From Epilithonimonas xixisoli (GTDB lineage: Bacteria > Bacteroidota > Bacteroidia > Flavobacteriales > Weeksellaceae), in the NCBI RefSeq assembly GCF_004365655.1, contig NZ_SOEO01000002.1:496001-560000 (forward strand): 64,000 nt of DNA, written 5' to 3'. The notes under the pieces are model-generated. The model did no database searches. It was not told the origin of the DNA and saw nothing but the letters and a program-made list of their open reading frames with translations. Made by a program: the position numbers and the translations under genes. The stretch's first letter is position 1; each line of letters opens with the position of its first letter. Positions 52,945 through 61,240 of this stretch are shown here, one piece after another.

Positions 52945-53100
52945 TTTGGTATGAATTGAATTTTTTAGTTTTGCAAAGGCTTTTTTTAAGACACTATGAT
53001 AATGTTGAGATTTGTTTGTTGCATAAGATTTATATGAAGAAAGAAATAGTGTGTTTATTTTGAAAACCTTTCATAATCCCATTTGAAAGGTTTTTATTTT
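52945..53100 (+). promoter_or_regulatory. metNIQ promoter and attenuator-like leader with two tiny ORFs
   Basis: TTTG (52945-52948), 17 nt, then -7 box TAGTTTTG (52966-52973). The leader holds ORF1 MIMLRFVCCIRFI (52996-53037, Cys-Cys codons TGT TGC), whose stop overlaps the start of ORF2 MKKEIVCLF (53034-53063) as ATGA. ORF2 ends exactly at the base of a perfect 11-bp terminator hairpin (AAAACCTTTCA with TGAAAGGTTTT, 53063-53094) followed by T-rich sequence. ACACTAT (52991-52997) can pair with ATAGTGT (53046-53052). metN begins 18 nt after the T tract, so transcription must read through. This is the layout of a transcription attenuator. Confidence 0.55.
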
Positions 53101-53117
53101 TTAATTAATGAATAAAA

Positions 53118-54140
53118 ATGATTGAACTACTGAACGTTTCCAAACGTTTTACAACTAAAAATAAAACCACCCAAGCTCTGTCCAATGTCTCTCTGACTGT
53201 TGAAAAAGGCGAAATATTTGGCGTGATTGGAACTTCTGGCGCCGGAAAAAGTACGCTGATCCGTTGCGTGAACCTTCTCGAAAAACCAAACGAAGGAAAA
53301 GTGATTGTTGATGGAATTGAATTGACAAAACTTTCTGATTCTCAATTGACTCTGGAACGACGAAAGATTGCGATGATTTTTCAGCATTTTAATTTGTTGT
53401 CATCAAGAACTGTTTTTGATAATGTGGCTTTTCCGTTGGAATTAGAGGGAAAATCGAAGTCGGAAATCAAGGAAAAAGTGGATTCGCTTTTGGAATTGGT
53501 TGGACTGAAAGAAAAAGCAAAAGATTATCCAGCAAATCTTTCAGGCGGACAAAAACAGAGAGTTGCGATTGCTAGAGCGTTGGCGAACGACCCAAAAGTT
53601 CTGCTTTGTGACGAAGCAACAAGTGCGCTGGATCCAGCAACTACAAAATCGATTTTGAAATTGTTGAAATCCATCAATCAAAAACTGAGCTTGACAATTC
53701 TTCTCATCACTCACGAAATGGAAGTGATTAAAACCATTTGTGATAAAGTGGCAGTTATCGATCACGGAAAATTAGCTGAACAAGGCAATGTGCAACAGAT
53801 TTTCACCAATCCAAAAGAGGAAATTACGAAAGGATTTATCCTATCTTCTCTGAATGTAGAATTGCCTTTGGTTTATCAAAATTCATTGAGCAAAATCGAA
53901 AACAACAATCCATTGGTGAAATTTTTCATTAATGGTAATGAAGATCAGAGTTTTGTCATCAGTAATCTGTTTGAAAAATTTCAGGTTAAGGCGAAAGTCA
54001 TCAGCGCGCAATTGGAATATGTTGGCAATCTGAGTTTTGGGGTTTTGCTGGTGGAATTGCAAGGTGAAAAAATAAACGAGGCTTTGGCTTATTTAGAAAA
54101 TGAATATTCTAACACAGAAATTTTAGGTTATGTCGGATAG
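53118..54140 (+). CDS. metN: Methionine ABC transporter ATP-binding protein MetN
   Basis: ATPase of the methionine importer, 340 residues. Walker A GTSGAGKSTLIRCVNLLEKP (about 38-57), signature LSGGQKQRVAIARAL (about 141-155), Walker B LLCDEATSALDP (about 161-172) and switch ITHEMEV. The C-terminal ACT-like NIL domain (about 265-340) that binds methionine and gives trans-inhibition is present (GNLSFGVLLVELQGEK). metI starts 11 nt before its end; metQ follows. Confidence 0.96.
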   Translation: MIELLNVSKRFTTKNKTTQALSNVSLTVEKGEIFGVIGTSGAGKSTLIRCVNLLEKPNEGKVIVDGIELTKLSDSQLTLERRKIAMIFQHFNLLSSRTVFDNVAFPLELEGKSKSEIKEKVDSLLELVGLKEKAKDYPANLSGGQKQRVAIARALANDPKVLLCDEATSALDPATTKSILKLLKSINQKLSLTILLITHEMEVIKTICDKVAVIDHGKLAEQGNVQQIFTNPKEEITKGFILSSLNVELPLVYQNSLSKIENNNPLVKFFINGNEDQSFVISNLFEKFQVKAKVISAQLEYVGNLSFGVLLVELQGEKINEALAYLENEYSNTEILGYVG

Positions 54141-54783
54141 TATGATCAATTTGTTATTTCAAGGGACATTAGAAACAATTGTAATGACCTTGGTTTCTGG
54201 ATTTTTCGGATTTCTTTTGGGATTGCCGATGGGAATTTTCTTATTTCTGACGAGAAAAGGACAATTGCTGGAGAATAAAATTTCTCATCAAATTGTCTCT
54301 GTCATTGTCAATATTTTCCGTTCGATTCCATTTATTATTTTGATTGTTTGGATGATTCCATTCACGAGAACGATTGTTGGAACATCGATTGGTGTTGCGG
54401 CCGCGTTGGTTCCTTTGAGTGTCGGTTCAGCGCCATTTATTGCACGATTGGTGGAAAATAGTTTGCTTGAAATTCCTCCAGGATTAATAGAAGCAGCAAG
54501 ATCGATGGGTGCAAAACCGTTGCAAATCATCAGAAAAGTACTTCTGCCGGAAGCTTTGCCTTCGTTGATTAATAACATCAGCATTACATTGATTACGCTT
54601 GTTGGCTATTCTGCAATGGGTGGCGCAGTTGGCGCTGGCGGATTGGGACAAGTTGGATATCAATACGGATATATCGGTTACGATTTCACAGTGATGAATT
54701 CCGTTTTGATCTTATTGATAGTCTTGGTTTTCATCATTCAGATCTCGGGAGATTTCCTTTCGAAAAAATTTAATCACAGATAA
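54130..54783 (+). CDS. metI: Methionine ABC transporter permease MetI
   Basis: 217-residue inner-membrane permease with five membrane segments. The coupling-helix EAA motif is EAARSMGAKPLQIIRKVLLP (about 121-140), preceded by PLSVGSAPFIARLVENSLLE. It overlaps metN by 11 nt and is followed by metQ after 10 nt, so the three form one operon. Confidence 0.96.
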   Translation: MSDSMINLLFQGTLETIVMTLVSGFFGFLLGLPMGIFLFLTRKGQLLENKISHQIVSVIVNIFRSIPFIILIVWMIPFTRTIVGTSIGVAAALVPLSVGSAPFIARLVENSLLEIPPGLIEAARSMGAKPLQIIRKVLLPEALPSLINNISITLITLVGYSAMGGAVGAGGLGQVGYQYGYIGYDFTVMNSVLILLIVLVFIIQISGDFLSKKFNHR

Positions 54784-54793
54784 AAATTTAAAA

Positions 54794-55594
54794 ATGAACT
54801 TTAAAAAAATAGCATTTGCTTTCGCGATTATATCATTAATGGCTTGTGGCAAAAAAGAATCAAACCCGAATGTTTTAAAAGTCGGAATCGCATCTGGACC
54901 AGAACAAAGCTTGGCAGAAACTGCAAAAAAAGTGGCTAAGGAAAAATATAATCTGGAGGTGGAATTGGTAACTTTCAATGATTATGTTGTGCCGAATGAA
55001 GCTTTGAACCAAGGCGATGTGGATGCGAACGCTTTCCAACATTTACCTTATCTCGAGGAACAATCCAAACAACGAGGTTACAAATTGGCGGTTGTGGGAA
55101 AAACTTTTGTTTATCCGATCGTGGCTTATTCAAAAAAAATCAAATCAATTTCAGAATTAAAACCTGGGCAAACCATTGTGATTCCGAACGATCCAACCAA
55201 TGGTGGAAGATCGCTTTTATTATTACAAAAACAAGGATTAATCAAACTAAAAGAAAACGTTGGACTTTTACCAAAAGTGACCGACATTGTTGCCAATCCA
55301 AAAAATCTGAAAATCTTAGAATTGGAAGCACCACAAATCCCAAGAGTTCTGGAAGATAAAGAAGTATTTCTTGCTATCATCAACAACAATTTTGCAGCGC
55401 AAGCAGGATTAGATCCAGAAAAAGAAGGTTTGTTTACAGAAGACAAAGATTCTCCTTATGCTAACTTAATCGTTTCCAGAGAAGACAATAAAAATGACGA
55501 AAAAATCAAAAAGTTCGTCAAAGCTTATCAATCTCCGGAAGTAGAAGCCATAGCGAAACAGACCTTCAAAGGAGGTGCTGTGAAAGCGTGGTAA
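54794..55594 (+). CDS. metQ: Methionine-binding lipoprotein MetQ (NlpA family)
   Basis: 266 residues. The signal peptide MNFKKIAFAFAIISLMACGK has a lipobox with Cys18. NlpA-family pattern: KVGIASGPEQSLAETAKKVA (about 31-50), NEALNQGDVDANAFQHLPYL (about 70-89) and IPNDPTNGGRSLLLLQKQGL (about 130-149). It captures methionine for MetNI. A terminator follows the stop codon. Confidence 0.95.
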   Translation: MNFKKIAFAFAIISLMACGKKESNPNVLKVGIASGPEQSLAETAKKVAKEKYNLEVELVTFNDYVVPNEALNQGDVDANAFQHLPYLEEQSKQRGYKLAVVGKTFVYPIVAYSKKIKSISELKPGQTIVIPNDPTNGGRSLLLLQKQGLIKLKENVGLLPKVTDIVANPKNLKILELEAPQIPRVLEDKEVFLAIINNNFAAQAGLDPEKEGLFTEDKDSPYANLIVSREDNKNDEKIKKFVKAYQSPEVEAIAKQTFKGGAVKAW

Positions 55595-55624
55595 AACTTC
55601 CATTTTTTATATCTACTTTTTAAG

Positions 55625-55659
55625 TTGGCGGTTCATTTTTGAATCGTCAATTTTGTTTT
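55625..55659 (+). terminator. Terminator of the metNIQ operon
   Basis: TTGGCGGTTCA pairs with TGAATCGTCAA (two G-U pairs) around a 4-nt loop, followed by TTTTGTTTT. The remaining spacer to 55817 is very AT-rich with nothing recognisable. Confidence 0.75.
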
Positions 55660-55817
55660 AATTAATGAAAATTAATTATGCTTAAATATTTTGTACTTCA
55701 ATAATTTCATAATAAATAGTTATAAATCAATTTAATAAAAGCAATAAACGTTACTTAGTTCAATTTTAGCAGGTTATGATTTTAATCATTTTATTATTTT
55801 TATTAATTCTAAATAAA

Positions 55818-55825
55818 TATGTTTG
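55818..55825 (+). promoter_or_regulatory. -7 box for the T9SS cargo gene
   Basis: TATGTTTG, a full TAnnTTTG match, 15 nt before the ATG at 55841. Confidence 0.45.
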
Positions 55826-55840
55826 CAAAAAATTAAACTT

Positions 55841-56905
55841 ATGATAAACAAATATTTTTGTTTAGGACTATTCGCGATTGTGCTGAATGTCAAAGCACAA
55901 AATTGCACACCTCAAGCGACAGGAAATACCATTGGTGACAACGGTTGTGTAAGTCTGACTTATCAAAACCAAACTGTTTCCTACAAAACCGTAAGAGCTG
56001 CAGACGGAAACGAATGGCTACAGCAAAACCTTGGAAGTTCAAATGTTGCAACAAGTATTGCTGACGAAGGCGCACGTGGTGATTACTTCCAATACGGACG
56101 TTGGGATGATGGCCATCAATTGAAAACTTCTCAAACAACAGAAGAGTATCCAACGCCTAACAACCCTGTAGGTTTAGGAGCTGGAACGGCTTTATTTTAC
56201 ATCGGTGGTGGCACACCTTGGTCTGGAAATTACACTGGCTGGTTCGAAAACCCAAATCAGAATGATACCTGGTCTGCAAAAAATCTTTCAGAAGTTACAG
56301 AACACAACGGAATTGACCCTTGTAAAGCAATTGGTGACGATTGGGAAATCCCTTCAGAAGCAGATTGGGATTTTGTAATGCAAAAAGAAAACATCTTCCC
56401 AAGACCGGCTGGCGCTACAACTGGAGGCATCGTAAGAGGATTTGAAAGTAATCTAAAAATCGCTGGGGCCGGTTCTCGTAAAGATGCAAGCTGGGCATTT
56501 GAAGGCGCGCGTGCTTATATTTGGACAAAATCTGCAAGTACAAACCCCAATTTCTACCGTTATGTTTATTTAGGAGCCGCTGCTGGTAGTACAACTGGTT
56601 TTGGTGGTGACGCGAAAAGTTTTGGCTATTCTGTAAGATGTGTAAATAAAACGAACAACAGTTTGGCGGTCAATGATTTTACTAAATCTGATTTCTCTTT
56701 TGGACCAAATCCTGCCAACAAAACCATTACAATCAATACAGAAAACGCTTTGAAATCTGTGGAGATTTTATCATTTACAGGTCAAAAAATTTCTGAAACC
56801 AAAGAAAAGTCAGTTGATGTTTCTCGTTTGACAAAAGGAAGTTATTTCATCAAAATCACTTTTGAAAATGGAAAAACTACGACTAAGAAATTTATTAAAC
56901 AATAA
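55841..56905 (+). CDS. Secreted FISUMP-like protein with type IX secretion (Por) C-terminal sorting domain
   Basis: 354 residues from the ATG at 55841, which gives a signal peptide (MINKYFCLGLFAIVLNVKA). The body (about 40-270) resembles the Fibrobacter major-paralogous (FISUMP) domain: DGNEWLQQNLGSSNVATSIA near the start and DWEIPSEADWDFVM plus GYSVRCVNK near the end. The last 75 residues (FGPNPANKTITI, LTKGSYFIKI, TTKKFIKQ) are a T9SS type A sorting domain, so it is exported across the outer membrane and attached to or released from the surface. Role unknown, perhaps adhesion. Confidence 0.88.
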   Translation: MINKYFCLGLFAIVLNVKAQNCTPQATGNTIGDNGCVSLTYQNQTVSYKTVRAADGNEWLQQNLGSSNVATSIADEGARGDYFQYGRWDDGHQLKTSQTTEEYPTPNNPVGLGAGTALFYIGGGTPWSGNYTGWFENPNQNDTWSAKNLSEVTEHNGIDPCKAIGDDWEIPSEADWDFVMQKENIFPRPAGATTGGIVRGFESNLKIAGAGSRKDASWAFEGARAYIWTKSASTNPNFYRYVYLGAAAGSTTGFGGDAKSFGYSVRCVNKTNNSLAVNDFTKSDFSFGPNPANKTITINTENALKSVEILSFTGQKISETKEKSVDVSRLTKGSYFIKITFENGKTTTKKFIKQ

Positions 56906-56928
56906 ACTTCCCATTCTATTTATAATTG

Positions 56929-56957
56929 AAAAGAACGCTCAAAAGGCGTTCTTTTTT
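56929..56957. terminator. Bidirectional terminator after the T9SS cargo gene
   Basis: AAAAGAACGC and GCGTTCTTTT around a 7-nt loop. It also ends the convergent gene at 56956. Confidence 0.85.
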
Positions 56958-57468
56958 ATTCCAGATAAATCATAATATCTTTATCAACTTCCTCATCAAC
57001 AGAGGTTATCAAAACTGCATCTTTCGTTTTTTCCTGAAGCTCCTTTATGAAGAAGCTACTCTCAAAGAATTGGCGGTGAACGCCTGGCAAAAGACTCATA
57101 AAATAATCCATTCCGAGTTGATTGTTATGCAGATCCATTTTGGTTTCCAAAGGTTTGTTTGGAAAGAGATCTTCGTGCATATTTGTCAATCTTTTGCACC
57201 ATTTCAATGCCTTTTCTGGTGAGGAGACCTTGCAGAAGTACATCATAATGATACAACACCAATAAGCGTGTCGGAATGCGTTTCCTATGCCACTGTTGGA
57301 ATTGGTTTTGGGATAAAGTTCTTTCGCTTTTTGAAATGCTTTCAGACTCGCATAAGTGTAAAGAAAAGCGAACAATGGATGCATTATTCCAATCGAAAAA
57401 ACCTTCAATAATTTGCTGAAGGTCAAGGTTTTTAAAGCCCTGAAAATAACTCCTATAAATCTCATCAA
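56956..57468 (-). CDS. DUF6973-type protein
   Basis: 170 residues. The block GIGNAFRHAYWCCIIMMYFC (about 61-80) and KMDLHNNQLGMDYFMSLLPG (about 109-128) has the histidine/asparagine spacing of the family I know as DUF6973, whose members often occur near polymorphic toxins or in secreted proteins. Here no toxin repeats are seen. A basic N-terminus with weak hydrophobicity may be a membrane anchor. Its start is 51 nt downstream of accD. Confidence 0.7.
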   Translation of the reverse strand: MMRFIGVIFRALKTLTFSKLLKVFSIGIMHPLFAFLYTYASLKAFQKAKELYPKTNSNSGIGNAFRHAYWCCIIMMYFCKVSSPEKALKWCKRLTNMHEDLFPNKPLETKMDLHNNQLGMDYFMSLLPGVHRQFFESSFFIKELQEKTKDAVLITSVDEEVDKDIMIYLE

Positions 57469-57471
57469 TAA

Positions 57472-57497
57472 AAAACTCTCCCAGATTTGAGAGAGTA
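57472..57497 (-). terminator. Terminator after accD
   Basis: On the minus strand ACTCTC pairs with GAGAGT across about 10 nt, followed by a TTTTTT run. It separates accD from the DUF6973 gene. Confidence 0.7.
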
Positions 57498-57518
57498 TAT
57501 TTTAGTTTAATAATTTGA

Positions 57519-58376
57519 TTAATGATATTCGTGGATCAAAAGTTTTACCGCTCTGGAAACTTGTTGCTTGATTTCCGTTCTCTTAACGATGAAATCCACA
57601 AAACCTTTTTCTTGCAAAAACTCAGACGTTTGGAAACCTTCTGGCAAATCTTTACCGATGGTTTCACGAATAACTCTTGGCCCTGCGAATCCGATCAAAG
57701 CGCTTGGTTCTGCAATGATTAAATCTGCTGTCATTGCAAAAGAAGCTGTGATTCCACCAAAAGTTGGATCCGTCAAATAAGCGATGTAAGGCAATCCTGC
57801 ATCAGAAAGTTGAACCAACTTTGCCTGAACTTTTGCCAATTGCATCAATGAATAAGCTGCTTCTTGCATTCTCGCTCCACCAGATTGGCAGATGATCATG
57901 TAAGGCAATTTGTTTTTGATACAATAGTCAATCGCTCTACGGATTTTTTCGCCCATCACAGAACCCAAAGATCCACCAATGAAAGCAAAATCCATACAAG
58001 AGATCACCATTTCCACACCATTCACTTTTCCAGTCGCATTACGAATAGAATCTGTCAATTTGGTTTTGGATTTCACTTCTTTCAGACGGTCTGTGTAAGA
58101 TTTTGTATCCTTGAATTTAAGAATATCAACACTTTCCACATCAGCATCCAATTCTTTGAATTTCTTATCATCAAAAAGCATATCGAAGTATTCTCTACTT
58201 CCGATTCTTACGTGGAAACCATCTTCTGGAGAAACAAAATTATTAGATTTTAATTCCTCAAATTCTATGATTTTCCCCGTTGGCGTTTTGTGCCAAAGTC
58301 CTTTTGGAACGTCTTTTTTGTCTTCTGTAGAAGTGGTAATGTTTTGCCCTTTCCTTTTAAACCAATCAAATGCCAT
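57519..58376 (-). CDS. accD: Acetyl-CoA carboxylase carboxyltransferase subunit beta, lacking the Cys4 zinc ribbon
   Basis: Transfers CO2 from biotin to acetyl-CoA in fatty acid synthesis together with AccA. 285 residues; the carboxyltransferase core is clear: [19 protein letters not shown] (about 128-146), [20 protein letters not shown] (about 160-179) and [20 protein letters not shown] (about 225-244). The N-terminal zinc ribbon of other AccD proteins keeps its shape but not its cysteines: [16 protein letters not shown] and [15 protein letters not shown] stand where KCxxC and VCPxC are expected. A TCA-rich repeat lies before the start. Confidence 0.95.
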   Translation of the reverse strand: MAFDWFKRKGQNITTSTEDKKDVPKGLWHKTPTGKIIEFEELKSNNFVSPEDGFHVRIGSREYFDMLFDDKKFKELDADVESVDILKFKDTKSYTDRLKEVKSKTKLTDSIRNATGKVNGVEMVISCMDFAFIGGSLGSVMGEKIRRAIDYCIKNKLPYMIICQSGGARMQEAAYSLMQLAKVQAKLVQLSDAGLPYIAYLTDPTFGGITASFAMTADLIIAEPSALIGFAGPRVIRETIGKDLPEGFQTSEFLQEKGFVDFIVKRTEIKQQVSRAVKLLIHEYH

Positions 58377-58377
58377 A

Positions 58378-58470
58378 TAATCTATAATTGATGAATGATA
58401 ATTGATAATTGATGAAAAAGCAACTTACAAAAATCGTTTATCGCTCATCAATTATCATTTATAAATTTTA
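58378..58470. repeat. TCA-rich intergenic repeat with inverted arms, copy 2
   Basis: Fills the gap between fbaA and accD. GATAATTGATGA (58404-58415) has its perfect complement TCATCAATTATC at 58445-58456. The right part CGCTCATCAATTATC is shared exactly with the copy at 1861-1875. On the minus strand the left part abuts the accD start. Confidence 0.7.
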
Positions 58471-59538
58471 TTAAAGTGTATTAATATTGTTCAAGTCTTC
58501 GAAAGCCTGAGTCAATCTTTTAATATAAGTTTCTTCTCCTTTTCTTACCCAAACTCTTGGATCGTAGAATTTCTTGTTCGGTGAATCTGCTCCTTCTGGA
58601 TTTCCGATTTGATGACGTAGATATTCGATTTTCTCAGTCATATAATCTCTGATTCCTTCTGTGTAACCGAATTGAAGATCTGTATCGATGTTCATTTTCA
58701 CAACACCGTAACCGATTGCTTCACGGATTTCTTCTACTGTAGAACCAGATCCACCGTGGAATACGAAGTTGATAGGCTTCTCACCTGTTCCGAATTTCTC
58801 TTGTACAAATTTCTGAGAATTGTCAAGAATTTTCGGAGTCAATTTTACGTTTCCTGGTTTGTAAACACCGTGTACGTTTCCGAAAGCCGCTGCAATTGTG
58901 AAATTGTCAGATACTTTTTTAAGGATTTCGTACGCATAAGCCACCTCATCTGGCTGCGTGTAAAGTTTTGAGCTGTCAACATCTGAGTTGTCAACACCAT
59001 CTTCTTCTCCTCCAGTTACACCCAATTCGATTTCAAGAGTCATTCCCATTTTGTTCATTCTCTCGAAGTATTTTGCAGAGATCTCAAGGTTTTCTTCAAT
59101 TGGCTCCTCAGAGAAATCCAACATATGAGAAGAGTAAAGAGATTTTCCGTTTTGCTTGTAAAATTCTTCACTTGCATCCAAAAGACCGTCTATCCAAGGT
59201 AATAATTTCTTAGCACAATGGTCTGTGTGAAGGATAACAGTCGCTCCATAAGCCTCTGCCAAAGTGTGAATATGTTTTGCTCCAGCCACAGCTCCTAGAA
59301 CCGCCGCTTTTTGATTTTCATTACTCAATCCTTTTCCAGCATTGAAGATAGAACCTCCGTTTGAGAACTGGATAATTACTGGTGCATTCAGTTTCGCAGC
59401 AGTTTCCAATGTTGCGTTGATATTACTAGAACCGATTACATTAGCTGCAGGAAGTGCGAATTGCTTCTCTTTTGCATAATCGAATATTTCTGTTACTAAA
59501 GAACCAGTGGCAACTCCTGCCGGAAATTTTCTGCTCAT
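58471..59538 (-). CDS. fbaA: Fructose-bisphosphate aldolase, class II
   Basis: Zinc-dependent glycolytic aldolase, 355 residues. Zinc ligands and substrate sites: VILHTDHCAKKLLPWIDGLL (about 104-123), the glutamate in TLEIELGVTGGEEDGVDNSD (about 173-192), GNVHGVYKPGNVKLTP (about 224-239), FHGGSGSTVEEI (about 265-276) and NIDTDLQFGYTEGIRDY. The inserted TGGEEDGVDN loop marks the class IIA type of E. coli FbaA. A -7 box lies 40 nt upstream. Confidence 0.97.
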   Translation of the reverse strand: MSRKFPAGVATGSLVTEIFDYAKEKQFALPAANVIGSSNINATLETAAKLNAPVIIQFSNGGSIFNAGKGLSNENQKAAVLGAVAGAKHIHTLAEAYGATVILHTDHCAKKLLPWIDGLLDASEEFYKQNGKSLYSSHMLDFSEEPIEENLEISAKYFERMNKMGMTLEIELGVTGGEEDGVDNSDVDSSKLYTQPDEVAYAYEILKKVSDNFTIAAAFGNVHGVYKPGNVKLTPKILDNSQKFVQEKFGTGEKPINFVFHGGSGSTVEEIREAIGYGVVKMNIDTDLQFGYTEGIRDYMTEKIEYLRHQIGNPEGADSPNKKFYDPRVWVRKGEETYIKRLTQAFEDLNNINTL

Positions 59539-59578
59539 TTTGAATATATTTTAAGATTTTTTTTGAACGGTAAAGTTA

Positions 59579-59586
59579 CAAAATTA
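59579..59586 (-). promoter_or_regulatory. -7 box for fbaA
   Basis: TAATTTTG on the minus strand, a full TAnnTTTG match, 40 nt from the ATG. Confidence 0.45.
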
Positions 59587-59640
59587 TTAATTATTTAAAG
59601 TTTTGAATTTTCAGTCTTATGTTATGACTAATATTTTTCA

Positions 59641-60513
59641 TTAATTTCTCTTATCATTTCCCCAAAGCAACTTCTGCCTTATAGTTTCATAGAAACTGAA
59701 ATTTTTTGGCTTAATGAGAAATAGAGAGAACTCAGCTTTTTCTATCAACACTTCACTGCCAATTTCCACGTGATAAAGTCGGGAATCCAATGCTAGTGTA
59801 TATTCCGGAACTCGGCTTTTTACCGTTAATTTTATTTTGGCATCGTCTTTCACGATAAGTGGACGAACATTCAAATTGTGAGGTGCGATGGGCGTGATGA
59901 CGAAATTATCATTCGTGGGAGAAATAATCGGCCCTCCACAACTTAAGGAATATGCCGTAGAACCAGTTGGCGTAGAAACTATTAATCCGTCGCCCCAAAA
60001 GACATTCAGGAATTCATCATTGATGTAAGATTCCACTGTAATCATAGATGTGGTTTCTTTTCTGGAAAGGCTGACATCGTTCAAAGCAAATGGAAAATCA
60101 ATTTTAGAATCGCTGTCAATGGTAATTTTGATGACAGAACGCTCGCTTATGTTGTAGTTTTTATCAACTATAATTGAGTCCAATTCATCAAAAATCTGAT
60201 CCTTTCTGAAATTCGCCAAGAAACCTAATCTTCCTGTATTAACACCAATAATTGGAATTTCTAAATCCTGGATGAAGGTCAAAGCATTCAAAATCGTCCC
60301 ATCGCCTCCAAAACTGAAAACAATGTTGACATTCTTATTCTTAAGCTCATCTTTGCAAGAAAACGTATCGAATTCTTTAGAAAAATTAAGATTCTCTGCC
60401 ATCTCGGCGTGAAGAACAACTGCTACATCTCTTAGTGCCAATTCTGAAATGAATCGGTTGAGATACAAAAACGTATCAAGGTCTTTTTTTTGAGAATAAA
60501 TCGCCGCTTTCAT
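59641..60513 (-). CDS. nadK: NAD kinase
   Basis: Phosphorylates NAD to NADP. 290 residues with the diagnostic FSFGGDGTILNAL (about 67-79), GVNTGRLGFLANF (about 90-102), FALNDVSLSR and TPTGSTAYSLSCGGPIISP (about 178-196). It starts 3 nt after the CBS-domain gene and is cotranscribed with it, so the CBS protein may sense adenine nucleotides linked to NAD(P) balance. Confidence 0.96.
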   Translation of the reverse strand: MKAAIYSQKKDLDTFLYLNRFISELALRDVAVVLHAEMAENLNFSKEFDTFSCKDELKNKNVNIVFSFGGDGTILNALTFIQDLEIPIIGVNTGRLGFLANFRKDQIFDELDSIIVDKNYNISERSVIKITIDSDSKIDFPFALNDVSLSRKETTSMITVESYINDEFLNVFWGDGLIVSTPTGSTAYSLSCGGPIISPTNDNFVITPIAPHNLNVRPLIVKDDAKIKLTVKSRVPEYTLALDSRLYHVEIGSEVLIEKAEFSLFLIKPKNFSFYETIRQKLLWGNDKRN

Positions 60514-60516
60514 AAA

Positions 60517-61170
60517 TTATATTTCCAAAAATTTCTGAAAAAATCCGAAACGGTCCTTCAATAGTTCTTCCTTCTCGTCATCATAATGTTTATGCACCAC
60601 AACGTAGCCGTAACGTTCAAAAGTCTCGTCTATAGAACTCAGGTTTTCATTGCTAATTTTGAGCGTAATCTCTACACTATCACTTTTTATCGCATTGATG
60701 AAGGTTCCATAGATTTTCCCATTGTTACTCTCCACAATCTGAGAAATCTCCGTCATAGAATAATGCAAGCCCGTTGTCTGAATCGTCAGAATTGCACCGT
60801 TTTCGGAAAACAAGGGATATTTTGAAAACTCATTGAAGATATCGTCGCAGGAAATATAACCCAGATACTTTTCTTCTTTGGAAATCACTGGAACCACATT
60901 CGCATTGAAAGTGTGGAAAAGCTTGATGCTGTCGAGAATACTGCTGTCTTCTATAATCGCAAAACGCTCATAATGAATATTGAGACTATCGAGCTTTCCC
61001 TCCGGACTATCTTCCAAAAAAGACTGACTCAGTCCACCCAGGAAAACGCCTTTGCTAACGATGAAAACGTGAGAATACCCGAACTCTTTTGCAATCTCAG
61101 AAGCCTCTTCTATAGAATCTCTGTTGCCGAAAGCCGGATAATCTTTGGAAATGTAGTCTTTTATAAACAT
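60517..61170 (-). CDS. CBS-domain protein
   Basis: 217 residues: two CBS repeats (about 1-55 and 70-125, with VVPVISKEEKYLGYISCDDI) and a C-terminal ACT-like region (about 135-190, AILTIQTTGLHYSMTEISQI). CBS pairs usually bind AMP, ATP or SAM. No catalytic domain is present. Directly upstream of nadK with a 3-nt gap, a pairing that suggests a regulatory role in NADP supply, though this is inference. Confidence 0.87.
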   Translation of the reverse strand: MFIKDYISKDYPAFGNRDSIEEASEIAKEFGYSHVFIVSKGVFLGGLSQSFLEDSPEGKLDSLNIHYERFAIIEDSSILDSIKLFHTFNANVVPVISKEEKYLGYISCDDIFNEFSKYPLFSENGAILTIQTTGLHYSMTEISQIVESNNGKIYGTFINAIKSDSVEITLKISNENLSSIDETFERYGYVVVHKHYDDEKEELLKDRFGFFQKFLEI

Positions 61171-61240
61171 TATGCTAATTTACAAAAAATCCTTACCGAG
61201 AAAAGTTTTTAAAAAAAATTATAAAATTTTATAAAAAGTA

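Noticed and set aside
52980-53117. SAM-I or SAM-II riboswitch before metN
   Set aside because: Neither the SAM-I core nor a convincing SAM-II pseudoknot is visible; the leader is better explained by micro-ORFs and a terminator.
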